From positions 4,216,001 through 4,280,000 of the forward strand of contig NC_063280.1 of the NCBI RefSeq assembly GCF_910591885.1: a stretch of 64,000 nucleotides of DNA, in the 5' to 3' direction. How positions within the stretch are numbered: position 1 is the first letter of the stretch; every line of letters starts with the position of its first letter. Below are positions 53,113 through 64,000 of this stretch, piece by piece. The notes under the pieces are model-generated. The model did not search any database. It saw nothing but the letters and a program-made list of their open reading frames with translations, and was not told where the DNA came from. Made by a program: the position numbers and the translations under genes. The stretch is from Bombus terrestris (lineage: Eukaryota; Arthropoda; Insecta; Hymenoptera; Apidae).

Positions 53113-54250
53113 ATGAAGTTGTTCTGCCCTTCTAATATTTACCAAGAATCTTGGTTATTGTTGAGTATAACGAAATTATTAGGTAAGAAATTGATTAAAT
53201 AATAAAAATTATAAAATAAATTATCAGAAAATATAAGATTATAAAAATTATTTTAAAGAAAGAATTATATTATTTTTTTTTAATTTACTTTCATATCAGG
53301 TTTTGAATATCTTTTCTTTACAGGTTTATATCCTATCAAATTTTTCAGAATTGCATTTCCAAATTATTTATATGTATCTATACTAGTGGCGCTTTATTGG
53401 TTTTGTCATTGGCAGTTTTTATATTATATATTTGACATGTTTGATAAATTTCGTTCTATAAATGACACGTTTTTACTTAGATATGTTCGAGTTTACTTAA
53501 ATGTACTTTCGTATCCTATAATAATAATTTCAAGTATGTACAAATGCTCAAAAGTAAAAGAAGCATTCGAACAGTTAGATACCGTTGATGAAAGCGCAAA
53601 GTTCTTAAATATAGAGATCGATCATTCTTTATGTATGAAAAATGATATTGTTAGAATAACTACTGCGATATTTGTAGTACTAACTTGTAATTTAATGGAT
53701 TACTATGGATTATTGGATAACGATTCAAGCTTTATATATCTTCTTATATGGGTAATTGATAGATTACCCGATTTTGTTTGCGTAATAGTAATATGTTCTT
53801 TTACTGTATTTATGTATAAAATTGAGATTAGATTTATACAAATAAATACGATATTAAATATTATTACAAAAGGAAAACATTTCATTTCTATCTCTGAGAT
53901 GTCCGATATGAACAATGGTATGTTTCTATTGTAATAGACATTTTTGCAAATTATTTTACATTAAAACGAATGGTTTATGTTGAAATTTAGTTTCCAGATA
54001 TAGATTATTAAAATGGCTTCGATTCGAATTACACAAAACAATGTCACTTTTAAATGAAGCATATAGTTTTCGATTCAAACTCATGACAATAATATACATT
54101 GGATATATATGTCTACATGTGTGTATCATCTATAACCATACTTTTAACACATTTTATGCACCTGATGTGATACTGAGTTTTACATGGAGCACCATTGATT
54201 TAATCAAACTTGTCTACTTAATTCATATATATGGCAATCTAACGCTAGAG
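53113..54250 (+). pseudogene. Gustatory receptor (7tm_7 family), lacking C-terminal exon
   Basis: Three exons close in frame: 53113-53182 (from ATG), 53324-53917 and 53991-54250, giving 308 residues without a stop. The N terminus (YQESWLLLSITKLLGLYPIK) and the late motif LHKTMSLLNEAYSFRFKL are typical of insect gustatory receptors, which are ligand-gated cation channels in the dendrites of taste neurons. About six hydrophobic helices can be counted. The seventh helix and the family's terminal TYhhhhhQF motif are missing: after donor GTAATT at 54251 the next AG leads at once to a stop (CAT AAT TAA). A possible fossil of the next exon lies at 54463-54540. It is most likely a pseudogene or truncated receptor. 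An unseen distant last exon is possible but would have to lie before Sec24 at about 54.7 kb. Subfamily and ligand cannot be told. Confidence 0.7.
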
Positions 54251-54462
54251 GTAATTTAAAAATATTATTGTTCATATAAGTTAATTACATTTCCTTGTTA
54301 TATTTTGATTTTTCAGCATAATTAAAGGAATAAATAAATAAAAATATGTATTAAACTTTATCCTCAAATAAATTTCAAATATTTTATAAGAATAGTAATC
54401 TTAACAATTTTTTAAATTCATGCGCTTGTATAGATACCAACTGATTAACAATAAAGTTACAA

Positions 54463-54540
54463 AGCACACCATCTTTTATTAAAGAAGTGGAAATATTCAA
54501 CCAGTTACTCGTCGTTCACCGCTTATTCAACTATTTCAGT
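54463..54540 (+). pseudogene. Possible fossil of the receptor's next exon
   Basis: One frame reads STPSFIKEVEIFNQLLVVHR. It resembles the E-x-E-x-F-x-x-Q-L-L-H-R segment that precedes the last helix of gustatory receptors. Upstream in the same frame is a stop, and the expected TYhhhhhQF end does not follow. The match is short and judged by eye, so it is suggestive only. Confidence 0.35.
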
Positions 54541-54657
54541 AATTCTATTATAATAATAAATACATGGTGGAACAAAATATATTCGTATTTTTACTTAAAT
54601 GTCCTCTTTACAATGTTCTAATTTTTTATTATGACGTGTCTCGTCAGCGTGCATTAA

Positions 54658-54667
54658 GCGCATGCGC
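54658..54667. promoter_or_regulatory. NRF-1/Ewg-type palindrome in Sec24 promoter
   Basis: GCGCATGCGC is the core palindrome bound by NRF-1 (Erect wing in insects) in many housekeeping promoters. It sits about 125 bases before the inferred 5' UTR donor of Sec24 in an otherwise CpG-poor area. Confidence 0.5.
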
Positions 54668-54763
54668 AATGCCACCTTACGTGGCATCGGCAGCAGTCAC
54701 TATTGCAGCGAAATATATTTTCTTCATTTAGTGTAAACATTTGTGGAAATATTAACTTTTGTT

Positions 54764-54790
54764 ATGGTTCAAGTACGTTTAATGACATAA
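54764..54790 (+). CDS. Upstream ORF in Sec24 5' UTR, 8 codons
   Basis: ATG GTT CAA GTA CGT TTA ATG ACA TAA encodes MVQVRLMT and ends one base before the inferred exon's last base (donor GTAAGT at 54792). If the transcript starts upstream of 54764 this uORF precedes the main start and could reduce Sec24 translation. Whether it is in the mRNA is inferred. Confidence 0.3.
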   Translation: MVQVRLMT

Positions 54791-55376
54791 CGTAAGTAAT
54801 TTATATTACAAAAACATCTTGTGAATTACTCATTCGAAAGACTCGTTTATAAGCATTACTCTGTGCAAAATGGCTTATTCTATTTTGCTACTCTAAAGTA
54901 ACATTTGTTAATAATTTACCACATAGACTGAAGGTCATTAAGTAATGAGCGTATAAGATTCATTTAAAATCAACGTCCAATATGATGTACGACAATCACA
55001 TATTTAATTTTGTATAGGTTATCTTATGTCTGTCAATATGTAGCATATTTTGAATGTCTATCTTTAATTTATGAATTTGTAATTGTGCTATGGAATGTGT
55101 CACTTATAACATTACGCAATCTTATTTTATGCATTAAAGTTATATGTTTCATAAATATAAGTCTGTTTATTATTTTTAGAAAATTTAATTTTTCATGTAT
55201 GCTTTAGAGACATTAAAAAACTTACGTGTTAGAAAATGACTTAATTCGGTTTTTAATAATGATGAGATCATGTATTCTCTGAAATAATTAAAGTTTTTGA
55301 GATAATTAAAATAGTAAAATTATAGTATAAAGAAAAACATTTACAAAAATAATTTGTTCTCTTTTTAGGATCAAAA

Positions 55377-58300
55377 ATGAATCCACAATATATACAGCAA
55401 CAACAGTCACAACAACAACAGCAACAGTCACAACAGCAACCTAGTTATTTCTCTGGTCCTCCAACTTCATCTCCATATGGAGAAGTAAATTCTAATGTTC
55501 CATCAAATATGTTAAAAAGACCCCCAATGAATTCACAATTATATGCTTCTCAAAAAACAATGCAAGGACCTTCTCTTACTAATTTACATCAACCTCAAGC
55601 ACCATATTATGTGAATAATATACAAACACAAGGTAATATGATTTATTCTTATTCTTCTTTGTTAGAATATATTTATTTTTATAACAAAATAACTTTTGTT
55701 TAGGAAATACTCAATATGAATTATCTACAAACAATCCACATATACCACCTCCAGGAAGTCAAAATAATATAGTTAATCAAATGTCAAATATGTCTTTGGG
55801 AGATCAACAAAGACCACCATCTGTGGTAATTATACAGTTTATATATGACATGAACATACTTATAAAGTACTTGATGCATTAATTTTCATTTCATATCACA
55901 GCAAAATTTCCCTCCACCACCTTTACCTGGAAAGAGCAGTCCAACAATATCTACACCTTCAAATGTGAATGGTTTTAATAATTTATTAGAAACATCATCG
56001 GGGAGTGGTAAGAATAAAAAACTCAATTAACATTCACTAAAGTTAATAGAAAATTAAATTTCTTTTACTTTAACAGGTTCCACAGGGCAAACTGATCCTG
56101 GTGGAAAATCTGGATCAGCTATTTCTGGACAGAATGTGCAAGAGCAAAAAGCAGCTTTAAAAGCTTCTACACCACAGCTTACTGGTCTTCCATTTTCAGG
56201 ACCTTCTACAGGGACTACTTCTAGCCATTATTATGCTGGACAAACTTTGCAATCTGAACAAGCATTTAATGCAGGATTGTCTTTAAATCAACATCAACCT
56301 GGTCAAATGAACGTTACTGATACATCTGAACAATCGAATTTTCCCAAGCCACCAATGGGGCAAAGATCTACAGTTCCACCATTACAGGGGCAACAAAATG
56401 TATCTAGTTTATCTTTAACTGGGCAGCAAAATCTCTCTAACCCAATAATACCGGGTCAAACAAATATATCAGAGCCTCCATTATCAAATCAACAAATACA
56501 TAACAACATGCTCATGCAAGGTACACATGGACAACAAAATTTAATAGGGCCACCAAAACAAAATTTGTCAAATCCACTGTCACAAACTCAACAAACATTG
56601 TCTGGTCCTCCTATCTCTACACCACCCTTACCAGGACAACATTATTCTTCATTACAAGGGCAACAAAAATCTGGTCATTCCTTTGGTCCTTCGCAAATGA
56701 ATCAACAGAACATACATCCACCTCCAATACCAGGCCAACAAAGTGGTGCCCCACCTTCATTAACAACTCAACAGGGCTTTAATAGGCCACCATTATTAGG
56801 ACAACAAAATTTACCAAATTCACAAATGCCACCTCCATTACCTGGCCAACCAATGGGACAGATGATAAATTCTGGTACAAGTTTACCACAATCTGGGCAA
56901 AGACCATACACATCTGGACCACCAATGCAAGGACAACATATGGGAAATCCTGTAGGAGTTAGTCGTAGCTCACCCAATGCAATGCCAAACTATCAGCATA
57001 CAGGATATCAAGGCTATAATAATGTACGTTGTTTCTGCAAATAATAATTATTAAAATTACTAAAAGTTATCTATTATAAATCTCTTTTCTTGTTTTAGGA
57101 TATGTATAATGCTCAAAGAGGTTCATATCCAGGTATTTCACCAGGTGTAACGAGTGGATATCAGCCAGGTATGCAACCACAACAAAGTAGACGTTTAGAT
57201 CCTGAACAAATGCCAAGTCCGGTAAGAAATTAGATATGAAATTGTTATAACTTACAGTTTGGTTCTTTAAGATAACCTCAAATATATTTTTAAAGATTCA
57301 AGTAATTCAAGATGATCAACGCGTAAAAGGTGGTGTATTCTTAACAAATCAAAAGGGATTGGTTCCGCCATTAGTAACCACCAAATTCATAACACAGGAT
57401 CAAGGAAATGCATCGCCTAGATATATCAGATCTACTATGTATACTGTTCCTACCACAGCAGATATTATAAAACAAGTACGTTGAATAATTTATGTGTACG
57501 TGAAATCGTTAACTTAAGTTTATACAGGACTCAAAATAATTTTCCTTTCCAGACGAATGTTCCATTTGGTCTAATAGTAAGTCCAATGGCTCGTATAGCG
57601 GAAGGAGAATACGAACCACCTATTGTAGATATGGGTGAAATTGGTCCAGTGCGTTGTGTGCGATGTAAAGCATATATGAGTCCATTTATGCAATTTATTG
57701 ATGCAGGAAGAAGATTCCAATGCATGTTTTGTAAAGCAACAACTGAAGGTACAAATTTATTTTCTTAGCATATTTTACTTGATACAATTGTTAGTCTTTT
57801 TTTGTTTTGAATTTAGTTCCAGCAGAGTATTTCCAACATCTGGATCATACTGGACAACGTATGGATCGTTATGAAAGACCAGAATTAATGTTAGGAACAT
57901 ATGAATATATTGCTACTAAAGATTACTGCAGAGTAAGATATGGATTAAAAGACTATTTTATTGTAACACTTTCTATTACCTTAATCTTGAAATATTCATT
58001 TTAGAACAATGCTTTTCCAAAACCACCAGCTATTGTGTTCGTGATTGATGTATCATACAACACAGTTAAATCTGGTTTAGTTAATTTATTATGTATGCAA
58101 ATGAAGTCAATCTTGCGACATTTACCCGTTGACGCTGGTCAATCGAAAACGAACATGAAAGTAGGATTTATAACGTACAATAATACGGTGCACTTTTACA
58201 ATATTAATTCCTGCCTTGCTCAACCACAAATGATGGTTGTGGGGGACATACAAGACGTTTTTATGCCACTTCTTGATGGATTTTTATGCGATGTCGAAGA

Positions 58301-60406
58301 AAGCGAATCTGTTATTGATGGTTTAATGACACAAATACCAGCAATGTTTGCAGACACACGTGAAACAGAAACAATTCTTGCACCAGCCATCCAGGCCGGA
58401 TTAGAAGCATTAAAGGTATCTTTGCAATACACAGTATGAGATAAAACAATTATGAAATATATCAACCAATTATAATTTTAATAAAAAATCTTAAGGCTTC
58501 AGATTGCTCTGGGAAATTAATGGTTTTCCATTCTTCTTTGCCCATTGCTGATGCACCTGGTAAACTGAAAAATCGTGATGATCGTAAAGTACTTGGAACA
58601 GAGAAAGAGAAAACTGTATTAGGTGAATTGGTTTCATTACTTCTAAGTTAATATTATGCCCAATTTATAACCAAAAAATCACTTTCCTTTTCAGCGCCGC
58701 AAAATAATGTTTACAATAATCTAGGTCAAGATTGCGTAGGTGTGGGTTGTTCTGTAGATTTGTTTGTTTTCAATAATTCATATGTGGATCTTGCGACAGT
58801 AGGACAAATTGCCAGATTAACTGGTGGAGAAGTTTATAAATATACTTATTTTCAGGTAGTAGTAGTAAGATTAATTTAATATTGGCAAGTAAAAAATGTA
58901 TACCATGTGAAGTTTTGTATTTTTTAGGCTGATATAGATGGTGACCGTTTAGTTTCGGATGTTATTAATAACATTAGTAGACCAATTGCATTTGATGCCA
59001 TTATGCGCGTACGTACCTCTACCGGTGTTCGTGCAACTGATTTCTACGGTCACTTCTTTATGTCAAATACTACAGATATGGAATTAGCTAGTGTGGATTG
59101 TAATAAGGTAAAGTGTTGTTGCAATTTAATTTTGTATTTTATTACATATTTTAAAAGTTAATTTCTACATTTAACATTTCAGGCCATTGCTATAGAAGTG
59201 AAACATGATGATAAACTAACAGATGATGAAGGTGTATATATTCAAGCAGCTTTGTTGTACACTTCCTGCAGTGGAGTTAGGAGATTACGTATTATTAACC
59301 TTAGTTTAAAAACGTCGTCTCAAATGGCTGAATTATATCGGACTTGTGACCTAGATGCTATCATAAATTATTTCTCTAAACAAAGTGAGATAAATCATTA
59401 TTATGCCATGATAATCTCAAATATATTAAATATTAGTTTATTAAACCTAATTATTATTTCAGGTGTGTTTAAACTAATTGAATCAACTCCAAAAACCGTG
59501 AAAGATAATTTAATTTCAAGATGTGCTAATATATTGGCGGCATATCGAAAACATTGTGCTTCTCCATCAAATGCTGGTCAATTAATATTACCAGAATGTA
59601 TGAAATTACTCCCACTCTACATCAACTCGTTATTGAAAAGTGATGCAATATCTGGAGGTACATAATTTTGTTCCTAATTCCGTACGTTTCACAATATGGT
59701 CAATACTATAAATTCAATTTTCTAGGTACTGATATGACTATTGACGATAGATCTTTCGTTATGCAAGCAGTTGCAACTATGCCAATTTCTATATCAGTTG
59801 TGTATATCTATCCAAGATTACTTCCTTTACACGATATTGACCCTCAAGATTCAGAGTTACCACAAATATTGCGCTGCTCCATTGATAAATTCACTGATGA
59901 TGGCGCGTACTTACTGGGTATGATTTCATTTATCAATTTCTTAATAAGTTTTCAATTTTTAGTTATATCTATTTTTATTTTATATTTTACATTTTTAGAA
60001 AATAGTATCCACATGTTCCTGTGGTTAGGCCTGGCACTTTCTCCACAATGGGTACAGGCAGTATTCGGTGTCCCATCAGTAGTTCAAGTTGACACAGACT
60101 GTACTGCACTGCCAGTATTAGATACTCCACTAAATAAACGGATTACCGATATCATTAATCGTGTACGTATGGAAAGGCATCGTTGTATGAGGGTAAGTAA
60201 ATTAAAATTTATGAAATGTACTAAAAATGTCATGAAACTCATGTTTTATTAAATCTTTTCAGTTAACTATAATAAGACAACGTGAAAAACTAGAAATGGT
60301 ATTACGTCATTTCTTGATTGAGGATAGAGAAAACGATGGAAGCCCGAGTTACGTTGATTTCCTTTGCCATATGCACAAAGAAATAAGAACACTTCTTAGC
60401 CAATAA
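55377..60406 (+). CDS. Sec24CD: COPII coat cargo-adaptor Sec24, C/D class
   Basis: Complete, 1283 residues, 17 coding exons: 55377-55632, 55704-55825, 55902-56007, 56077-57023, 57099-57221, 57296-57475, 57553-57748, 57817-57932, 58005-58415, 58496-58622, 58695-58855, 58928-59107, 59183-59384, 59463-59657, 59726-59917, 59999-60192 and 60263-60406. Sec24 pairs with Sec23 and selects cargo for ER-to-Golgi vesicles. Residues 1-480 are a disordered Q/P/G-rich tail with repeated PGQQ-type motifs. Then come the zinc finger (C613, C616, C635, C638 in VRCVRCKAYM and FQCMFC), the trunk domain (FVIDVSYNTVKSGLV, LAQPQMMVVGDIQDVFMPLL, MFADTRETETI), beta-sandwich (FDAIMRVRTSTGVRATDFYG), helical domain (SPSNAGQLILPECMKLLPLY) and gelsolin-like end (SYVDFLCHMHKEIRTLL). 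Wording of the core matches vertebrate SEC24C/D rather than A/B. The first ATG follows a 5' UTR splice acceptor. Confidence 0.95.
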
Positions 60407-60810
60407 AATGAATATTAAAGAGCAATCAGTTACCTTATGTTGAAACCCTAGCTTGCTACATGTTTGTGACTGTTGTCATGTTATATCGAGGGTCAGTTAG
60501 ATTATTAAAATGAAATTCATTCAAAGCTCAATGGAAAGCATAGGTTGTGCGTGCATTCATATGCATCATGACAAAAAAAAAATGTAAAGCAAAACTTAAC
60601 ATATATTTGTAACATGATACCTATAAAAGGGCAATGAGAACTTTACAAAATAACTAATCATTCCGTGGAAAAGAATGATGTATTTGACATCATATGAAAA
60701 CATCCGAATGCACTCATACAGTGATTTATACATGAATTGTAAACGTAAACTTGTATTATTACATTTTATTTTAACTAGCTCATTAATGTTATCATTATGT
60801 TAAATTAAAT

Positions 60811-60816
60811 AATAAA
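60811..60816 (+). promoter_or_regulatory. Sec24CD: Candidate polyadenylation signal of Sec24
   Basis: AATAAA about 405 bases after the Sec24 stop codon. Confidence 0.45.
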
Positions 60817-62517
60817 AATGTATTAAATCATTATAAATTTATATATGAAAACAATATCTTGTGTTAATTGAATAATACTACTGCAATGAAAACTATTTGT
60901 ATGTTAATACTATTTTACTATATTATATATTACAATCTCAAAAATGTTTTACATTTGAGAGTGCATATAAAACAGTTATATGACATTTTTTATTATATTT
61001 TAATTTCCACTTTTAAATATAGCGTTATTGTGAGTTACGTTTAATAAATTTCATATATGTACATTATCAATGCATTTAATTTAATTATTTAATCATATAA
61101 ACAAATATTTAGAAAAATATATGTAGAAACGACTAAAAGCTATAAATAAATATATATTTCTATTTATATATCATTATATTTTGTAAATACTTGAAAATTT
61201 TGTATTTCTTTCTAAATATGTTTCGAAGTTATCCAAATTTACGGATATTTTATTATTCATCCTTTTTATTTAGTGTTGTCACAGTCATATAAATAGATCT
61301 CGATACTCGCTAGAAAGACTCGTTCGAAAATTAAGTCGTGAAAAATCACCATGGAACACAACAAAGTCCTCGTTCTTGCAAGACAGACAGAAATAAGTAG
61401 AGTGTCTCTTCATAGCATGTCATGAATGCGCAGAACATGAGCCTTCTTGTTTTCCATGTTGATTGTTCATAACTCTATCGTGTCTAATGCACTGTATCTT
61501 TATATCTCTATGGTATAATCAAAGATGAATGAGAAGATCATCAATACAGTCTTTTCGATATCTACGTTCTACATATTTCACTCTAAGCTTTTTCCTGTAA
61601 AATCATTACGTTTCTTTCTACTTAACTTAACTATAAAGTTTATCACAGAGTAAACGCATTATAATGGATTATTCATTTTATATCTTGAAAATATGTTCTC
61701 TATTACTTTTGGAATGAAACTTTTTGTCAGAAATCGGATGCCACTTACTTCATATTGATTGAAGTTTCTCATGCATTTTATAAATGTCAAGTAAAACATT
61801 TTTTTAATATGCTTATATTTTACTTATATTATTTAAAAATAAATATTTTTTCCAAGTGAAGGGGGCGGGATGATATTGGTTGCCTTGTCCTTCGATGTCC
61901 CTCGATCGCACGATCGATTACCTTGTTGTCACTCGATAACAAGTGTATTTATAAGTAATAATTGTTAAATTATAATAAGTACACATTCGTTGTAATTAAA
62001 ACAATGTAATGTTAAATTTACGTTTCAACTTGATTTTACCTCTATAATAAATACGCATTAATTATAACCTGTCATTAAAATTTGTATTATTATCTTGTAG
62101 ATTATCTTATACATATGTTAATTGAAAAATATGTTAATATCAGTTTTGTAAATAATTATACTAGGAAATGATATAAATATTTATGCAATGATTGAATGAA
62201 AATTATTTGCATTATTATTAATAAAACATTAATTGAAAACATAAAATACGATTTAACATGTTTTCTAAGCATGTATATTTTGAATTTGCACATTGAGGAT
62301 ATATTGAGGATTGTATATATTTAATTAACAAATATTGTCAAATTTTGTCAATACCACCTGACAAAATCCGCAATCACTTAGTTGCCAACCCAATATAATC
62401 TTTAATAAAAAAAAGTCTCTATTAGGATCAACTATTCAAATCAACTTTCAAGATCAGCAAAACGAAATTGTGTAAACCTTTTTTAACCAAGTATTTTGCT
62501 AACAATTGTTACATTAG

Positions 62518-62590
62518 AGCCGCATTGGCTTAATGGACTAGGCTTAACTTCGTAATCGAGAGGACTTCGGAGTTCAAATTTTAATGGTCC
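62518..62590 (+). pseudogene. tRNA-Arg(TCG)-like remnant
   Basis: GCCGCATTGGCTTAATGG followed by ACTAGGC resembles the 5' half and A box of tRNA-Arg. The loop CTTCGTA would place anticodon TCG, but position 37 is T instead of a purine and the anticodon stem is broken. A B-box-like GAGTTCAAATT follows. The acceptor stem ends (GAGCCGC and ATGGTCC) pair poorly. It is probably a dead tRNA copy or the head of a tRNA-derived SINE. Confidence 0.4.
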
Positions 62591-63047
62591 AGTCAATTTT
62601 CAGTAGTTTTTCTTACCAAGAGCTCATTGGTGAACAGTGTAGCCATTGACTATCAGAGGCCTTCATTCTCAATGTCCACTTTTGACTGACATTTTTAACA
62701 GTGCCGTAGACTTCGTCCCTTCCTATTCGTTTCCGAGTGTAATCATTAACATCAAAGAAATTATATTTATATTTAAAATCTTTTTCTGATTTAGTTTGAT
62801 GTGATATATTTACATAATTTTAAACACAATTGTACACGATATCAAACTTAAAGTAATGTTATCGTTATTATTTATGGATTCTTTATACATAGTTATTTAT
62901 AGGTTATTTTTGGGTTATGTTGTTCTATCAATATATCTTAATTAGTTATTATGTATTAAATGAACATTAAAAAAAAAATAAATAAATGATTATATACTTT
63001 TTATTTACGTTAATTTTGTCTTTTATTTGATTTCAGAGATTTATAAA

Positions 63048-64000
63048 ATGACAAAACGAAAACTAAAATCTGATAATGAATCAAGACCAAAGAAAAATAA
63101 AACAGAAAATAACAATGATATATATAACAATATAAAAAATAATAAAGATAATAAACTTAAAATTAAAAAGACAGCAAAGGAAAAAAGTGAAGAAGTTGTA
63201 ACAAAAGATGGCAAAGAGAATCATAATATCAACAATATAAATGGGAAATCCAACATGGTAAATAGCAACTCTATGGAAAAGCCAAATTGGCAAGAATTTA
63301 AAAAGAAAAAGAAAGAAATTAGAGAAAAATATAAAGCCAAACGTTTCAGTAATATTTATGATATATCGATTGTAACAAAACAGCTTGGTGAAAAATTACG
63401 TAGGGTTGACTGTTCAAAACTGGAACGTAAAAGATTAATTTTAAAGGCACATGATTTACTAAAAACTAATTACAATAAAATAATATTTACACATGATATG
63501 TCTCGTATCATTCAGTGGATCTTCAAGTATAGTGACGCAGAGATTCGACAGGCTATTTCTAAGGAATTGAAACCTTCATTTTTGTCTATGATTGAATCAA
63601 AATATGCAAGGAATTGTATAAAAACAATGCTAAAGTATGGATCTCAAGAAACTAGGCATGAAATTATTTCTACTTGTTATGGTAATATAGTAAGATTCAT
63701 GAGTCATTCTGTATCTGCTCCATTATTGGAACTTATGTATTCAACATGGGCTACAGAAATAGAGAAGAGATACTTTAAACAAGAATTTTATGGTGACATG
63801 TATAAACAGGCTAAAGATAAAAAAATTAAGACTTTGTCTGATACTTATGTAATTGCAGAAGATATGAAAGCAGCAACATTGTCTGCAGTAAAAGGAAATT
63901 TAATGAGAATATTAAATAAGAAATTTTTAAATTCCACTCTTTTGCACTGTGTCCTTTTAGAATTTTTAAATAATTGTTCTCTTGAAGATAAAAAAGAAAT
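63048..64000 (+). CDS. PUM3: PUM3/Penguin, PUF-repeat nucleolar protein (5' part)
   Basis: Open from ATG at 63048, twelve bases after splice acceptor TTGATTTCAG (63036), to the window end: 317 codons, 3' end cut. The N terminus is Lys/Asn-rich and looks like a nucleolar localisation region (MTKRKLKSDNESRPKKNK). Then comes the family motif KPNWQEFKKKKKEIREKYKA (from about residue 79), followed by helical PUF/HEAT-like repeats: IIFTHDMSRIIQWIFKYS, EIRQAISKELKPSFLSMIES, KYARNCIKTMLKYGSQETRH, HSVSAPLLELMYSTWA and EFYGDMYKQAKDKKIKTLSD. PUM3 (KIAA0020; Drosophila Penguin; yeast Puf6) is a nucleolar nucleic-acid-binding protein needed for ribosome biogenesis. The assignment rests on these motifs in order. 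No intron is seen in the visible part. Confidence 0.9.
   Translation, partial: MTKRKLKSDNESRPKKNKTENNNDIYNNIKNNKDNKLKIKKTAKEKSEEVVTKDGKENHNINNINGKSNMVNSNSMEKPNWQEFKKKKKEIREKYKAKRFSNIYDISIVTKQLGEKLRRVDCSKLERKRLILKAHDLLKTNYNKIIFTHDMSRIIQWIFKYSDAEIRQAISKELKPSFLSMIESKYARNCIKTMLKYGSQETRHEIISTCYGNIVRFMSHSVSAPLLELMYSTWATEIEKRYFKQEFYGDMYKQAKDKKIKTLSDTYVIAEDMKAATLSAVKGNLMRILNKKFLNSTLLHCVLLEFLNNCSLEDKKE

Larger units (their letters stand above)
54251..55376. other. Gr/Sec24 intergenic stretch and Sec24 5' region
   Basis: Apart from the Gr fossil there is no coding sequence here. A GC-richer patch at 54640-54720 looks like the Sec24 promoter. A likely untranslated exon ends at donor GTAAGT (54792), and the matching acceptor TCTCTTTTTAG lies at 55368, eight bases before the Sec24 ATG at 55377. 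Confidence 0.5.
60407..63047. other. Sec24 3' UTR and intergenic region before PUM3
   Basis: AT-rich, with no open frame of interest. Sec24 probably ends after AATAAA at 60811-60816; another AATAAA overlaps the stop codon at 60402-60407. A GC-richer patch with GGGGGCGGG at about 61861-61930 (CGATCGCACGATCG) may be the PUM3 promoter. A tRNA-like remnant lies at 62518-62590. Confidence 0.5.

Noticed and set aside
1..64000. CRISPR arrays, prokaryotic operons or integrated viral genes
   Set aside because: No regularly spaced direct repeats, no bacterial gene organisation and no viral protein motifs were seen.

Overview
The window is 64 kb of AT-rich insect nuclear DNA. Spliced genes have short AT-rich introns, there are GC/CpG-richer islands in an AT-rich background, and simple repeats are abundant. 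The gene content (a Q-rich TET dioxygenase, a Sec24C/D-type COPII gene, a PUM3/Penguin gene, an SRA1-type gene and an insect gustatory receptor) and the base texture suggest a hymenopteran, most likely a bee. The species call is inference, not proof. No bacterial, viral or CRISPR features were seen.

Layout. (1) 1-13486: no exon I can defend. It lies upstream of, or within 5' introns of, Tet and holds a striking inverted repeat array at 7341-7930. (2) 13487-40213, + strand: nine exons of a TET methylcytosine dioxygenase, with a 17.3-kb intron after the first one visible. All splice phases close into one frame of 2356 codons. The Cys-rich and double-stranded beta-helix catalytic parts are complete; the protein's 5' end, including any CXXC zinc finger, is not seen. 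(3) 40214-49.6 kb: a long low-complexity stretch, probably partly Tet 3' UTR, with microsatellites and two notable RNA-like foldbacks. (4) 49811-50707, - strand: a compact three-exon SRA1 gene. (5) 53113-54250, + strand: three exons of a gustatory receptor without its C-terminal exon, probably a decayed gene. (6) 55377-60406, + strand: a complete 17-exon Sec24C/D-type COPII coat gene (1283 codons plus stop). (7) 63048-64000, + strand: the 5' part of a PUM3/Penguin (PUF-repeat) gene that runs off the window.

The genes do not form a pathway. They are independent housekeeping, epigenetic and sensory loci that happen to be neighbours. The most unusual material is non-coding: a foldback built from four copies of a ~130-bp unit, an imperfect ~65-bp-arm hairpin with an internal 12-nt duplication downstream of Tet, and a pair of perfect interleaved stem-loops that exclude each other. 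Exon joins were made by eye from splice consensus, reading-frame closure and family conservation.
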